From NCBI GenBank assembly GCA_003222895.1, contig QHXI01000121.1, positions 1-35,642 on the forward strand: 35,642 bases of DNA, read 5' to 3'. Shown in pieces: positions 8,206 through 16,315 of the stretch. The stretch is from Acidobacteriota bacterium. Its GTDB lineage: Bacteria > Acidobacteriota > Blastocatellia > Pyrinomonadales > Pyrinomonadaceae. The position numbers and the translations under genes were made by a program. The notes under the pieces were generated by a model. It ran no database searches, had not been told where the DNA came from, and saw only the letters and a list, made by a program, of their open reading frames with translations. How positions within the stretch are numbered: position 1 is the stretch's first letter; each line of letters starts with the position of its first letter.

Positions 8206-9879
8206 ATGAAGACACTCTTCAATCCAAAACAACGTCCTGATTCGCGTGGCGAGCGCGGCGCCGCACTGGTGACAATGTTGATGATTAGCATTCCGCTGCT
8301 AATGGCGGGCGGCGCTTTGATCACGATCACGTCGATGTCGGTAAGCAATACGACTGACGCCGCCGCTGAGGTGAAAGCCTATTACGCCGCGGAAGCCGGC
8401 TCTCAACAAATCATGAATACCTTGAGAGGCAATGTCCCGCCGACCCCGTTGTTCGCGTCAAATCCGTCGGGGGGCGTGGCTCCCGAGAATATGATCGACT
8501 TCCGCACGGCCATTAATCCTTCGACATCGAATACGACCAATGACTCATCCGGGCCACGGCTTTCACGCTGGTTGAGCTACGACTCGACTTACAATGACCG
8601 GGTAGCCCTCACATCAAACTACACGCCGATGAGCGGAATGGCATTCAACGTTCTGTTGAGTGATCCCGATAACTCGAATTTAGTTACGTTCTCGACTTCA
8701 GGCGGCTTCACGAATTACGCCATGGCGACTTCCCATCAGTGGGGAAATGGAAATCCGAGAGCGAAGTTGGCCTATAACGCGCAGGCAACGACAACGATCA
8801 ACAGCAGCGGGAATACCACGCTTGGATACTTCAAGATCAGTGATGTTAACGGGACGACTACGATCACAAACGAGCCGTTCAAGATCACGATCGTGCAAAC
8901 TGCGCCCTGGCCCGCAACCTTTACGATTAATTGCACGTTGTCGGCGACGATTACGAGTTCAAGCAGCCTCGTCACCGTTGCGTTTCCGACTGCTACGAAT
9001 AATCTGCTGGGACCCGTTTACAACCACGGCACGTCGGAGACGACGAACGAGAACAATCCGATTGCGGTTGCGGTGACAGCGCCGCAGCCAAACCGGCTGA
9101 CGGCGAAACTGACCGGGTATGGCCCACGCGCCGCGCAAAAGCAAATGCAGATGTTGCTCAGCAGATTTGCGTTTGATTATCAACCGGTTAGCACTATAAC
9201 TTTGCGCAGTGCTGACGACGGATCGGTTGCGACGTTCTCGGCGGGCAATAGCTCCCAATATCTTTACTCCGGATTGGATAATGCTGCCGGCCAGGATCTT
9301 CCCGCATTCGGAGTCACGAGTACTCCTGATTACAACTACTTGATGAGCTTGGGAGTGCCCTCCAACCAAGCGGTGGGGAATCCAGCCGGGATCCAACAGA
9401 TTGATATCGATAACTTGCCAATCTGGCTGCAGACCGCCGATGCTGCGAGATCAATGGTAATCGGAATGCGAAACGTGGCCATGAACACCGGAAGGTATTT
9501 CACGGCGGCCACGCCGCCAAGTGATTTCGGCACAACTTCGAGACCGGCGATTACTTTCATCGACGGCGACGGCACTCTATCACCGTCGAGTGGCGCCGGC
9601 TTGTTGGTTTGCACGGGCGCGTTGACGATCGACGGAAGCGCAGTGTTCGACGGTCTGATCCTCGTCCTGGGTGAAGGCCGGGTCATCCGCAACGGCGGTG
9701 GTAATGGTAATACCCTCGGTTCGATCCTGGTAGCGCGATTCGATAACACCGGAGATTTTCTGGCGCCAACTTTCGACAGCAACGGCAGCGGCACGTCGAC
9801 GATTCAATACGATTCGTCGTGGGTGCGCCGCGCGATGGCGTCGCCCGGACCGCGCGTCGTTGCCATCGGCGAGTTCTGA
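8206..9879 (+). CDS. PilX-like large minor pilin / pilus assembly protein
   Basis: The start is placed at ATG 8206; an upstream in-frame TTG at 8179 is less likely. The leader 'RGERGAALVTMLMISIPLLM' is typical of PilX: cleavage at Gly-Ala, no Glu at position 5, then 'YYAAEAGSQQIMNTLRG' as in PilX/GspK-type proteins. The remaining roughly 480 residues are Ser/Thr/Asn-rich and likely beta-structured. Near the C-terminus 'GAGLLVCTGALTIDGSAVFDG' resembles the repeat-like end seen in similar pilus proteins that are processed and displayed at the tip. At about 558 aa it is much longer than proteobacterial PilX, as in other soil phyla. An adhesive or scaffold role at the pilus tip is an inference. 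Confidence 0.75.
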   Translation: MKTLFNPKQRPDSRGERGAALVTMLMISIPLLMAGGALITITSMSVSNTTDAAAEVKAYYAAEAGSQQIMNTLRGNVPPTPLFASNPSGGVAPENMIDFRTAINPSTSNTTNDSSGPRLSRWLSYDSTYNDRVALTSNYTPMSGMAFNVLLSDPDNSNLVTFSTSGGFTNYAMATSHQWGNGNPRAKLAYNAQATTTINSSGNTTLGYFKISDVNGTTTITNEPFKITIVQTAPWPATFTINCTLSATITSSSSLVTVAFPTATNNLLGPVYNHGTSETTNENNPIAVAVTAPQPNRLTAKLTGYGPRAAQKQMQMLLSRFAFDYQPVSTITLRSADDGSVATFSAGNSSQYLYSGLDNAAGQDLPAFGVTSTPDYNYLMSLGVPSNQAVGNPAGIQQIDIDNLPIWLQTADAARSMVIGMRNVAMNTGRYFTAATPPSDFGTTSRPAITFIDGDGTLSPSSGAGLLVCTGALTIDGSAVFDGLILVLGEGRVIRNGGGNGNTLGSILVARFDNTGDFLAPTFDSNGSGTSTIQYDSSWVRRAMASPGPRVVAIGEF

Positions 9880-9907
9880 GCCCCGACAAAATGGAGATTC
9901 GAGCCTC

Positions 9908-10300
9908 ATGAGCATTCACCCCGCGTCAGCGAGAAAGATCACCTCTTCTCAGGGCTTTTCGACGATCGAATTGCTAATGATCGTCGTGATCATCTTGATC
10001 GTGATCACCTACACCTTGACCACTGTAGTTCGCGGTCAGAAGCCGGCGCTGCGCGCGAATGCGGCGCGACAACTCGTCAATTATTTCGAACAGGCGCGCA
10101 ACGATTCGGTGCGTCGACGCGCGAACGCAGCGTCGCAAATGGCGCAGGTAACGATTCTCAATGAAAAGTATTACAGCGTGATGTTGGATGCGAATGGCGA
10201 TGGCGCGTTAGACACGCCGCTGGTGATCAACTTGAACGGTCAGCGCGTGAGTCTCAACGGACCGTTTCCGCGCACCTTCATGTTCGACGACAACGATTAA
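9908..10300 (+). CDS. Second GspH/FimT-type pseudopilin
   Basis: 130 aa from ATG 9908. The frame is open further upstream to 9860 inside the previous gene, but the short leader fits prepilins. The signal 'SSQGFSTIELLMIVVIILIV' has Glu at mature position 5, unlike the first GspH-like gene. The segment 'ANAARQLVNYFEQARNDSVRRRANA' is the GspH/FimT helix. The short C-terminal part carries 'VMLDANGDGALDTPLVINLNG', a compact Asp-rich loop. It is the last gene of the operon and is followed by a terminator. Confidence 0.8.
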   Translation: MSIHPASARKITSSQGFSTIELLMIVVIILIVITYTLTTVVRGQKPALRANAARQLVNYFEQARNDSVRRRANAASQMAQVTILNEKYYSVMLDANGDGALDTPLVINLNGQRVSLNGPFPRTFMFDDND

Positions 10301-10604
10301 GGTTTCTGACACCGGCCAATCACCTACTATTCAACCCTGAAAAGATAAGGAAGTTTGAGTTGAGCGCTGCAAGTTCTTCGCAGCGATCACGCCACGCCGG
10401 CTTTGTTTCCCGAGTGCAAAGTCGGCGTTGTCTTTTGTTAGGAGTGCGCTTTTGGCTAGTACAACGATCGGTTTGAAGGATGGAGCCTGCCGGCGTGCAC
10501 GCCAACCAAATCGGTTATTGAAGAGTTAGTTAACGCTGGCTATGAAAGTTTGATCGGCCGTAAATCGATGAGGCCAGTAAAGTGAGGGACTCAACGGCCG
10601 GCCG
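10301..10604. other. Intergenic region between pilin operon and small leftward genes
   Basis: About 300 bases with no supportable gene. It holds the terminator at 10395-10436. The rest shows no repeat or RNA that I can identify. Confidence 0.5.
10395..10436 (+). terminator. Terminator after the pilin operon
   Basis: Arms CGCCGGCTTTG (10395-10405) and CAAAGTCGGCG (10417-10427) form an 11-bp stem with one G-U pair, followed by the T-rich TTGTCTTTTG. It lies about 95 bases after the last pilin stop. Confidence 0.6.
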
Positions 10605-10850
10605 TTAAGCGGCAATCTCTTGCGCAGCGATGGTTAATGATTCAGCGGTAGCGGCGACTTCAGAGAGATTTCCGTCGCGTTGATAAGCGGCGAGTCCACG
10701 CATAAACAGTTCGCGCACGACTTGTGCGGCGGCCAGTTCGTGCTGCTTGGCGAGAGACTCAATTTCACAGAAGATCGGATTCGGGAAACTGGTTCCCACA
10801 TAAACCCGGAAGTCAGGTCCCTTGTTCTTCTTTCGCAAAGTTTCAGCCAT
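10605..10850 (-). CDS. Small ribbon-helix-helix-like protein
   Basis: About 81 aa from ATG 10850, chosen because GGAGG lies 9 bases upstream. A TTG-type extension to 10868 lacks that support. After a basic start, 'DFRVYVGTSF' can form the beta strand and 'IESLAKQHELAAAQVVRELFMRGLAAYQ' two helices, as in MetJ/Arc/CopG-type DNA-binding or antitoxin proteins. The C-terminal 25 residues are Ala-rich. It follows the upstream gene by 14 bases in an apparent two-gene operon. The pair could be regulator plus target or a toxin-antitoxin-like module, but neither protein matches a toxin I know. Confidence 0.55.
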   Translation of the reverse strand: MAETLRKKNKGPDFRVYVGTSFPNPIFCEIESLAKQHELAAAQVVRELFMRGLAAYQRDGNLSEVAATAESLTIAAQEIAA

Positions 10851-10864
10851 TCTGTATTGCCTCC

Positions 10865-11116
10865 TCAAATTTCATCCATCAGGCACCGTTCAAAGTCGTC
10901 CTTGCTGAACCAGTTGTGTTGACGCTTTCCCTGAATCAACAAAGACCATTCGACAATCAACTCGAATCCGTTCCGCTCGATCTCATCGAGTTGCACCACA
11001 TGGCCGGTCACGCCCGCGGGGATTCCATCGACCGCGATCTTCGAACGCACTGCCGATCCCAGCCTGGATTCTGCTTCTTGTTTGCTAAACCTGATGGTCA
11101 CGATCGGTACTGCCAT
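10865..11116 (-). CDS. Small conserved-looking protein of unknown function
   Basis: About 83 aa from ATG 11116 ('MAVPIVTIRFSKQEAE'), with GAGGG about 10 bases upstream; the frame extends to 11146 with a non-ATG start. I do not recognise it. The centre 'GVTGHVVQLDEIERNGFELIVEWSL' looks like a small beta barrel and the end 'HNWFSKDDFERCLMDEI' like a helix with aromatic and acidic residues. It probably is cytoplasmic, having no signal peptide or membrane segment. It is co-transcribed with the ribbon-helix-helix-like gene that follows 14 bases later. Confidence 0.55.
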   Translation of the reverse strand: MAVPIVTIRFSKQEAESRLGSAVRSKIAVDGIPAGVTGHVVQLDEIERNGFELIVEWSLLIQGKRQHNWFSKDDFERCLMDEI

Positions 11117-11294
11117 TCTGGGGATACCCTCGACACTCAATCGCACACCGACTGTGCGCCAAGGTGAATTGAACAGTGCGCAAAGATACGCTCAGTTCGA
11201 CCTCTGAACTATCAGCCTGTTCTGATTCTGGCGTGGGACTTTCCGGCGGGTGCTTGTCGGACAGAGTCCTACAGTGACAATGCCAGGATGGCGG

Positions 11295-11927
11295 CTAATT
11301 AATCAATCCGCTCTGAAGCGCGTAACGGGTGAGTTCTGCATTGGTTGTCATCTTCATCTTTTCCAGCACGCGCGATCGGTAGGTGCTGACTGTCTTCACG
11401 CTGAGCAACAGCTCGTCGGCAACTTCGGTGACGGTTTTGCCAAGCGCCAGCATGCGCAGGATTTCGAATTCACGATCCGACAAACGCTCATGAAGCGCTC
11501 GCGTGTTGTCGTCTTCGATGAACACCGCCAGCCTTTCGGCCAATTGTGGGCTAACATATTTTCCGCCACTACAAACTTTGCGCAGTGCTTCGACCAATTC
11601 TTCTGGCGCGCTCTCCTTAGTTATATAGCCCGACGCGCCGGCGCGCAGCATTCGAATTGCGAATTGATCTTCGGGATGCATGCTGAGCACGAGCACCGGC
11701 AGAGCAGAATACATGCGCTTTACCTCTTTCAAAACCTCGAGCCCGTTTCTGCCGGGCATCGTGACATCCAGAATCAACACGTCGACTTTGGCCTGCTCAA
11801 GCGCGCGCAGAACTTCGTGTCCGTTTGCAGCTTCAGCTACCACAGACATCTGGTTGTCAGCCGAAAGGATCTGCTTCAATCCCTGCCGCACGACGGTATG
11901 ATCATCGGCAATTAAAACCTTGATCAT
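11295..11927 (-). CDS. NarL/FixJ-family response regulator
   Basis: 210 aa. The receiver domain (residues 1-120) has the acidic pair Asp8/Asp9, the phosphorylation site Asp54 ('LILDVTMPG'), Ser82 and Lys104 ('GYITKES'). The LuxR-type helix-turn-helix (about 145-205) carries 'LSDREFEILRMLALGKTVTE' and 'LSVKTVSTYRSRVLEKM'. When phosphorylated it should bind DNA as a dimer. Its start overlaps the stop of the upstream kinase gene (ATGA), so the two are translated as a pair and the kinase is the obvious partner. Target genes cannot be inferred. Confidence 0.95.
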   Translation of the reverse strand: MIKVLIADDHTVVRQGLKQILSADNQMSVVAEAANGHEVLRALEQAKVDVLILDVTMPGRNGLEVLKEVKRMYSALPVLVLSMHPEDQFAIRMLRAGASGYITKESAPEELVEALRKVCSGGKYVSPQLAERLAVFIEDDNTRALHERLSDREFEILRMLALGKTVTEVADELLLSVKTVSTYRSRVLEKMKMTTNAELTRYALQSGLIN

Positions 11928-12952
11928 AGATTCCCCTCGGCGGTCTGTGCCTTTTGCAAAGGGATCTCGACCCTCACGACAGTGCCATGATTATTGAGTT
12001 TGTCGATCCGAAACTCGCCGTCGATCAATCGGACGCGTTCCTGCATTCCCAGAATTCCGAGTGACCGCGAGCCATGAATTTCACCGACGCTGATTCCCTT
12101 CCCATTGTCCTCGATTTTCAATGCTACGCGGCCGTTGTTTCGTTCGAGAGCGATGCGAACTTCGGAGGCTTCGGCATGCCGCGCGATGTTCGTGAGCGAC
12201 TCCTGAAAAATGCGAAACACAGTCGTCGCCGCATCCGCGCTGATGGGAATGTCTTCTTCCATCCGATTCAGGTTGCAGCGAATGCCGGTTCGATTTTCAA
12301 AGTCCTTCGCTTGCCATTCAATCGCCGCCGTCAATCCCAGCGCGTCCAAAACCGGCGGTCTTAACTCGGTGGCGATTCGTCGCACCGAACCAATCGCCGA
12401 GTCGATATCTTTCAGGACTGTCGTCAGCTTTTCGCGATCCGTTTCGTTGTTTGCCTTCGCCGCACGATCGCGCAGCCACGATACGTCGAACTTCAGCGAC
12501 GTGAGTTCGCGGCCCAACTCATCATGAATTTCTCGAGAGATTCGCGTCCGCTCTTTTTCGATTACTGATTGTAAGTGAGTTGAAAGCGCGCGGAGCTGTT
12601 CGCGCGATTCGCGCACTTCGTCGCTAATCTTTCGCCGCGAAACAACCAGGAAACCCAGGGTCACGCCTTCAATGGTAAAGACCAGAACGCGGCTCACGTC
12701 GTCCCAACTGCCGCTCAATTGGTAAAGCGGCGAGATAAAAAAGTAATCAATCAACAATCCCGAAATCAGCGTCGCGACAAAAGCCGGTCCACGACCTGCG
12801 AACCATGAAGTGATCACGATCGCGGCGAGAAAAAGTGGCGCTACGGGCGGGCGGACCAGTCGCCAAGCTAACAGGGTTATCGCCAGCGCCAAGGCGACCG
12901 ACAACAGCGCGATCGCATAACGAACAAAGACGTTTTGGCGATACTTTCCCAT
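11924..12952 (-). CDS. NarX/DesK-type sensor histidine kinase with DUF4118-like membrane domain
   Basis: About 342 aa from ATG 12952; a TTG eight codons upstream is possible. Four hydrophobic segments in residues 10-105 ('AIALLSVALALAITLLAW', 'APLFLAAIVITSWFAG', 'FVATLISGLLIDYFF', 'VLVFTIEGVTLGFLVV') with short loops match the KdpD-like DUF4118 domain. A coiled linker follows, then the HisKA_3 dimerisation helix with the phospho-acceptor His143 in 'ISREIHDELGRELTSLK'. The ATPase domain has the N box 'FRIFQESLTNIARHA' and the G boxes 'EDNGKGI' and 'SLGILGMQERV'. With no large periplasmic sensor, the signal is probably sensed in or at the membrane. It is coupled to the response regulator by a 4-base overlap. 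Confidence 0.92.
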   Translation of the reverse strand: MGKYRQNVFVRYAIALLSVALALAITLLAWRLVRPPVAPLFLAAIVITSWFAGRGPAFVATLISGLLIDYFFISPLYQLSGSWDDVSRVLVFTIEGVTLGFLVVSRRKISDEVRESREQLRALSTHLQSVIEKERTRISREIHDELGRELTSLKFDVSWLRDRAAKANNETDREKLTTVLKDIDSAIGSVRRIATELRPPVLDALGLTAAIEWQAKDFENRTGIRCNLNRMEEDIPISADAATTVFRIFQESLTNIARHAEASEVRIALERNNGRVALKIEDNGKGISVGEIHGSRSLGILGMQERVRLIDGEFRIDKLNNHGTVVRVEIPLQKAQTAEGNL

Positions 12953-12976
12953 GACGACGCGCGCATTGTATGTCAA

Positions 12977-13282
12977 CGCGCGCCGTCAAAACAAAATGTG
13001 GAGATGCACCGGCGAGTAATCCCTAGTTTCGGTTTTCCTCTTTGTGCCTCTGTGAAACCTCTGCGCGACTCTGCCGTTAAGGGTTCTCTAACAGAATTTA
13101 TCGCAGAGAAAAAGCAGCGGTGCACGCAGTGGCGGCAAAGGACCACTCGAGAATCTCAACCCTCGACTTTAGCCGGCGAATCACTAGCTTGACGCACTCC
13201 GATCCGCGTGTTAGCTTTCGATTTACCGATTTTGCATTCATATTCGATCAAAAGAGGCTTCAGATAAGCCTCGAACCCACGC
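12977..13282. other. Upstream region of the glycine-cleavage operon with a degenerate inverted repeat
   Basis: About 300 bases without a gene. Between about 13036 and 13142 there is a degenerate inverted arrangement: CTTTGTGCCTCTGTG and CCTCTGCG on the left, CGCAGAGAAAAA and GGCGGCAAAGG on the right. It resembles a palindromic intergenic repeat. The operon promoter must lie here but I cannot point to clear -35/-10 boxes. I see no glycine riboswitch core. Confidence 0.35.
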
Positions 13283-14404
13283 ATGGCTGTGCCCGCGCTC
13301 GATCTGAAAAAGACTCCGCTCAACGATCTTCATCGCGAACTCGGCGGCCGCATGGTCGAGTTTGGCGGCTGGGATATGCCGGTGCAATACGCTACCGGGA
13401 CGATCACCGAACATTTGCGCACGCGCACGCACGCCGGTCTGTTCGATGTATCGCACATGGGTGAAATTGATGTTCGCGGCCGGGAGGCGATCGCTTTCGT
13501 CAACAAAATCACTTCCAACGACGCTTCGAAATTGATCGACGGACAGGCGCAGTATTCGGCGCTGACCACACCGCAGGGAACGGTGATCGACGATCTGCTC
13601 GTCTATCGCTTCGCCGAAGATCACCTGCTGCTGGTGGTTAACGCGGGGACGACAGATAAGGATTGGGGATGGATTTCGTCGCATCAAACCGGTGAAGCGG
13701 TGAAGCTGCAAAACGTAAGTGCCGACTATTGTCAGATCGCGCTGCAAGGGCCGGATGCAATTTCAATTTTGCAGACGCTGACGGAAACGCCGCTTGCTGA
13801 AATCAAGTATTACCATTTCGTTCGTGGCGCCGTTGACGGAGTCGATTCGATCATCTCGCGCACCGGCTACACCGGCGAAGACGGATACGAAGTCTATGCT
13901 GCGCCCGAGAAAGCCGGACAGCTTTGGAGCAAGATGCTCGATGCTGGAAAGTTCGGATCCGAGAAAGGAATTTTGGCGTGCGGATTGGCCGCGCGAAATA
14001 CTCTGCGACTTGAAGCCGGCATGTGTCTCTACGGTCACGAGATTGATGAAGAGACGACGCTTTTCGAAGCGAATCTTGGTTGGATTACCAAGCTGAACAA
14101 AGGCGATTTCGTCGGCCGCGACGCGTTGACGAAACAAAAAGAAGAAGGAATCAAACGCAAGCTGGTAGGGTTTGAAGTCACCGATCGCGGCATTGCCCGC
14201 GATGGCCAGGATGTTTTGATCGACGGCGAGCGCGTCGGCAAAGTAACTTCCGGCAGCCCGGCGCCGTTTCTTAAGAAGAACATCGGCATGGCGTACGTTC
14301 CGTTTGAGTTGGCAAAGCTCGATCAGAAGATCGAAATCGACGTGCGCGGGAAACGGGTCAGCGCGCGGATTGTGCCGCTGCCGTTTTATAAACGAGCCAA
14401 ATAG
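13283..14404 (+). CDS. gcvT: Aminomethyltransferase, T protein of the glycine cleavage system
   Basis: 373 aa, the usual length. The N-terminal 'LNDLHRELGGRMVEFGGWDMPVQY' and 'GLFDVSHMGEIDV' are family hallmarks, as are 'RTGYTGEDGYEV' in the middle and 'LGWITKLNKGDFVGRDAL' in the C-terminal half. It moves the aminomethyl carbon from lipoylated GcvH to tetrahydrofolate, releasing ammonia and leaving 5,10-methylene-THF. It is the first gene of the gcvT-gcvH-gcvPA-gcvPB operon. A heptad-repeat hairpin begins in its stop-codon region and fills the gap to gcvH. Confidence 0.97.
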   Translation: MAVPALDLKKTPLNDLHRELGGRMVEFGGWDMPVQYATGTITEHLRTRTHAGLFDVSHMGEIDVRGREAIAFVNKITSNDASKLIDGQAQYSALTTPQGTVIDDLLVYRFAEDHLLLVVNAGTTDKDWGWISSHQTGEAVKLQNVSADYCQIALQGPDAISILQTLTETPLAEIKYYHFVRGAVDGVDSIISRTGYTGEDGYEVYAAPEKAGQLWSKMLDAGKFGSEKGILACGLAARNTLRLEAGMCLYGHEIDEETTLFEANLGWITKLNKGDFVGRDALTKQKEEGIKRKLVGFEVTDRGIARDGQDVLIDGERVGKVTSGSPAPFLKKNIGMAYVPFELAKLDQKIEIDVRGKRVSARIVPLPFYKRAK

Positions 14405-14507
14405 TTTCAGTTTTCAGTTTTGAGTTTGCGGCTCGCAGTTATTAATATCGCCGCTGCGCGTACGGCCAAACTCAAAACTGAAAACTCAAAACTGAAAACT
14501 GAAAACT
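14404..14507. repeat. Inverted pair of 7-bp tandem repeat arrays between gcvT and gcvH
   Basis: The left array (14404-14431) reads as heptads GTTTCAG, TTTTCAG, TTTTGAG, TTTGCGG. The right array (14466-14507) reads CCAAACT, CAAAACT, GAAAACT, CAAAACT, GAAAACT, GAAAACT. The two are reverse complements, giving a perfect stem of about 20 bp around a 34-base centre. The array stops 4 bases before the gcvH Shine-Dalgarno sequence (AGGAG, 14512-14516). A stem of this size inside an operon could attenuate or stabilise the mRNA. Confidence 0.85.
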
Positions 14508-14520
14508 TCTTAGGAGAATC

Positions 14521-14913
14521 ATGGCAAACGTTCCGGATAATCTTCACTACAGCAAAGACCACGAATGGGTGCGCGTTGACGGCGATACCGCCGTTATCGG
14601 CATCACGGATCACGCGCAGGATCAACTGGGCGACGTCGTCTATGTTGAACTGCCGAAGGCGGGCGAGGAGTTTGCGGCCAATGATTCCTTCGGCTCAGTC
14701 GAATCGGTGAAGGCTGTTTCTGAAATCTTCACGCCGGTCACGGGCAAGGTGACGGAAACGAACGATTCGCTCAACGACGAACCGGAAAAGGTCAATAAAG
14801 ATCCGTACGATGAAGGCTGGATGATCAAAATGAAGATGCGCAATGCGGGCGAAGTCGACAGCCTTTTGACCGCCGCCGAATATGAAGATTTTACGAAAGC
14901 AGAGAGTGAATAG
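14521..14913 (+). CDS. gcvH: Glycine cleavage system H protein (lipoyl carrier)
   Basis: 130 aa, the normal size. The lipoylated lysine is Lys64 in 'SFGSVESVKAVSEIFTPV', and the other conserved parts are 'HEWVRVDGDTAVIGITDHAQ', 'LGDVVYVELP' and 'VNKDPYDEGWMIKMK'. The protein shuttles the aminomethyl group between GcvP, GcvT and the lipoamide dehydrogenase, which is not in this window. AGGAG lies 4 bases before the ATG. It is two bases from gcvPA. Confidence 0.98.
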   Translation: MANVPDNLHYSKDHEWVRVDGDTAVIGITDHAQDQLGDVVYVELPKAGEEFAANDSFGSVESVKAVSEIFTPVTGKVTETNDSLNDEPEKVNKDPYDEGWMIKMKMRNAGEVDSLLTAAEYEDFTKAESE

Positions 14914-14915
14914 AA

Positions 14916-16265
14916 TTGCGCTACATTCCCAACTCGCCCGACGAACGCGCCGATATGCTGAAGCAAATTGGCGTCGCGTCAATTGAAAATCTTTTCGATT
15001 CGATCCCGAAAGAACTAAGGCTCAGCGATCATCTGAACGTACCGGCAGCGATGTCCGAGTTAGAGCTGCTGAAACGGTTCCGTGAGATGGGCGCGCGCAA
15101 CAAGTCAGCGCGCCGAATCAACTTTCTGGGTGGCGGAGCTTACTCGCATTACGTTCCGACCATCGTGGATCACCTGATCTCGCGTTCCGAGTTCTTCACC
15201 GCATATACACCTTATCAGCCGGAGATTTCGCAGGGCACGCTGCAATCGATCTTCGAATTTCAAACCCTGGTCTGCCAGTTGACCGGAATGGACATCGCCA
15301 ACGCCTCGATGTACGACGGGTCGACCGCGATGGCCGAAGCCGTGTTGATGGCTGAACGCATAACGAAGCGATCGAAAGTTATCGTGTCGTCTGCCGTGCA
15401 TCCGCAATATCTCGAAGTCGCGCAAACTTACGTCCAGCATGCTGGGATCAATTTGCACGAAGCTCCTTATTGCGCCGAATTCGGCACGACTTTGACGGAT
15501 AGTTTTTCCGCTCTCGATGAAAGTACGGCTGCAATCGTCGTCCAGTCACCGAACTTTTTTGGTTGCATTGAGGATGTCGCCGCGCTCGCCGAAAGAGCGC
15601 ATTCGGTCGGCGCATTGCTGATCGTAACGGTCACGGAAGCAATGTCCCTTGGATTATTGAAGTCGCCGGGCGCTTGCGGCGCAGACATTGTGGTCGCCGA
15701 AGCTCAATCGTTCGGCGTGCCGCTTTCATTCGGTGGTCCATACGTCGGGTTGTTCGCGACGCGTGACAAGTACGCTCGGCAAATTCCCGGACGTTTGGTC
15801 GGTGAAGCTTACGACAAGAACGGCCGGCGCGGATTCGTGTTGACGCTCGCAACGCGCGAACAACACATCCGCCGCGAAAAAGCGACCTCAAACATTTGCA
15901 CGAACGAAGGACTAATAGCGTTGGCGGCGACCATCTATCTCGAAACGATGGGACGGCGCGGCGTGCAGGAAGCTGCGCGTCAATGTGCGCAAAAAGCTCA
16001 TTATGCCGCGCGAGAGATTGCGACGCTGGATGGCTTTTCGCTTCCCTACTCAGGACCGTTCTTCAACGAGTTCATCGTGCGCGCGCCAGTGGAAGCGTCA
16101 TCGTTACTGGACCGGCTCGCACAAGAAAAAGGAATAGATGGCGGCATCGCGCTCTCCAGATTTGAATCAACGCGTGAGTATGATTTTTTGGTTTGCGTGA
16201 CTGAGACGAACACGCGCGAACAGATCGATCTGCTGGTAGCCGGAATTGATTCACTGGGCCATTGA
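14916..16265 (+). CDS. gcvPA: Glycine dehydrogenase (decarboxylating) subunit 1
   Basis: 449 aa, matching the N-terminal half of the P protein as found in two-subunit systems. The start is a TTG at 14916, chosen because 'MRYIPNSPDERADMLKQIGV' is the standard N-terminus and the gap to gcvH is 2 bases. Typical stretches are 'FLGGGAYSHYVPTIVDHL', 'TAYTPYQPEISQGTLQSIFE' and 'GMDIANASMYDGSTAMAEA'. With GcvPB it forms the PLP enzyme that decarboxylates glycine and loads the H protein. The coding end runs into an 8-bp tandem repeat. Confidence 0.96.
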   Translation: MRYIPNSPDERADMLKQIGVASIENLFDSIPKELRLSDHLNVPAAMSELELLKRFREMGARNKSARRINFLGGGAYSHYVPTIVDHLISRSEFFTAYTPYQPEISQGTLQSIFEFQTLVCQLTGMDIANASMYDGSTAMAEAVLMAERITKRSKVIVSSAVHPQYLEVAQTYVQHAGINLHEAPYCAEFGTTLTDSFSALDESTAAIVVQSPNFFGCIEDVAALAERAHSVGALLIVTVTEAMSLGLLKSPGACGADIVVAEAQSFGVPLSFGGPYVGLFATRDKYARQIPGRLVGEAYDKNGRRGFVLTLATREQHIRREKATSNICTNEGLIALAATIYLETMGRRGVQEAARQCAQKAHYAAREIATLDGFSLPYSGPFFNEFIVRAPVEASSLLDRLAQEKGIDGGIALSRFESTREYDFLVCVTETNTREQIDLLVAGIDSLGH

Positions 16266-16309
16266 TTCATTTATTCATTGATTCAATGAGTCAATGGACC
16301 AATTATTCA
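16259..16309. repeat. 8-bp tandem repeat between gcvPA and gcvPB
   Basis: Six octamers in a row from 16262: TTGATTCA, TTTATTCA, TTGATTCA, ATGAGTCA, ATGGACCA, ATTATTCA. CCATTGATTCA (16259-16269) can pair with TGAGTCAATGG (16288-16298) with one mismatch, so the spacer can fold. It covers the gcvPA stop codon and ends 6 bases before the gcvPB start. Confidence 0.75.
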
Positions 16310-16315
16310 ATCGTA

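Noticed and set aside
11250-11915. 221-aa ORF on the plus strand
   Set aside because: It lies opposite the response regulator, whose domains and active residues are complete.
12977-13282. Glycine riboswitch upstream of gcvT
   Set aside because: GGCAAAGGACC at about 13133 recalls the aptamer core, but the other conserved blocks and P1 stem are absent.
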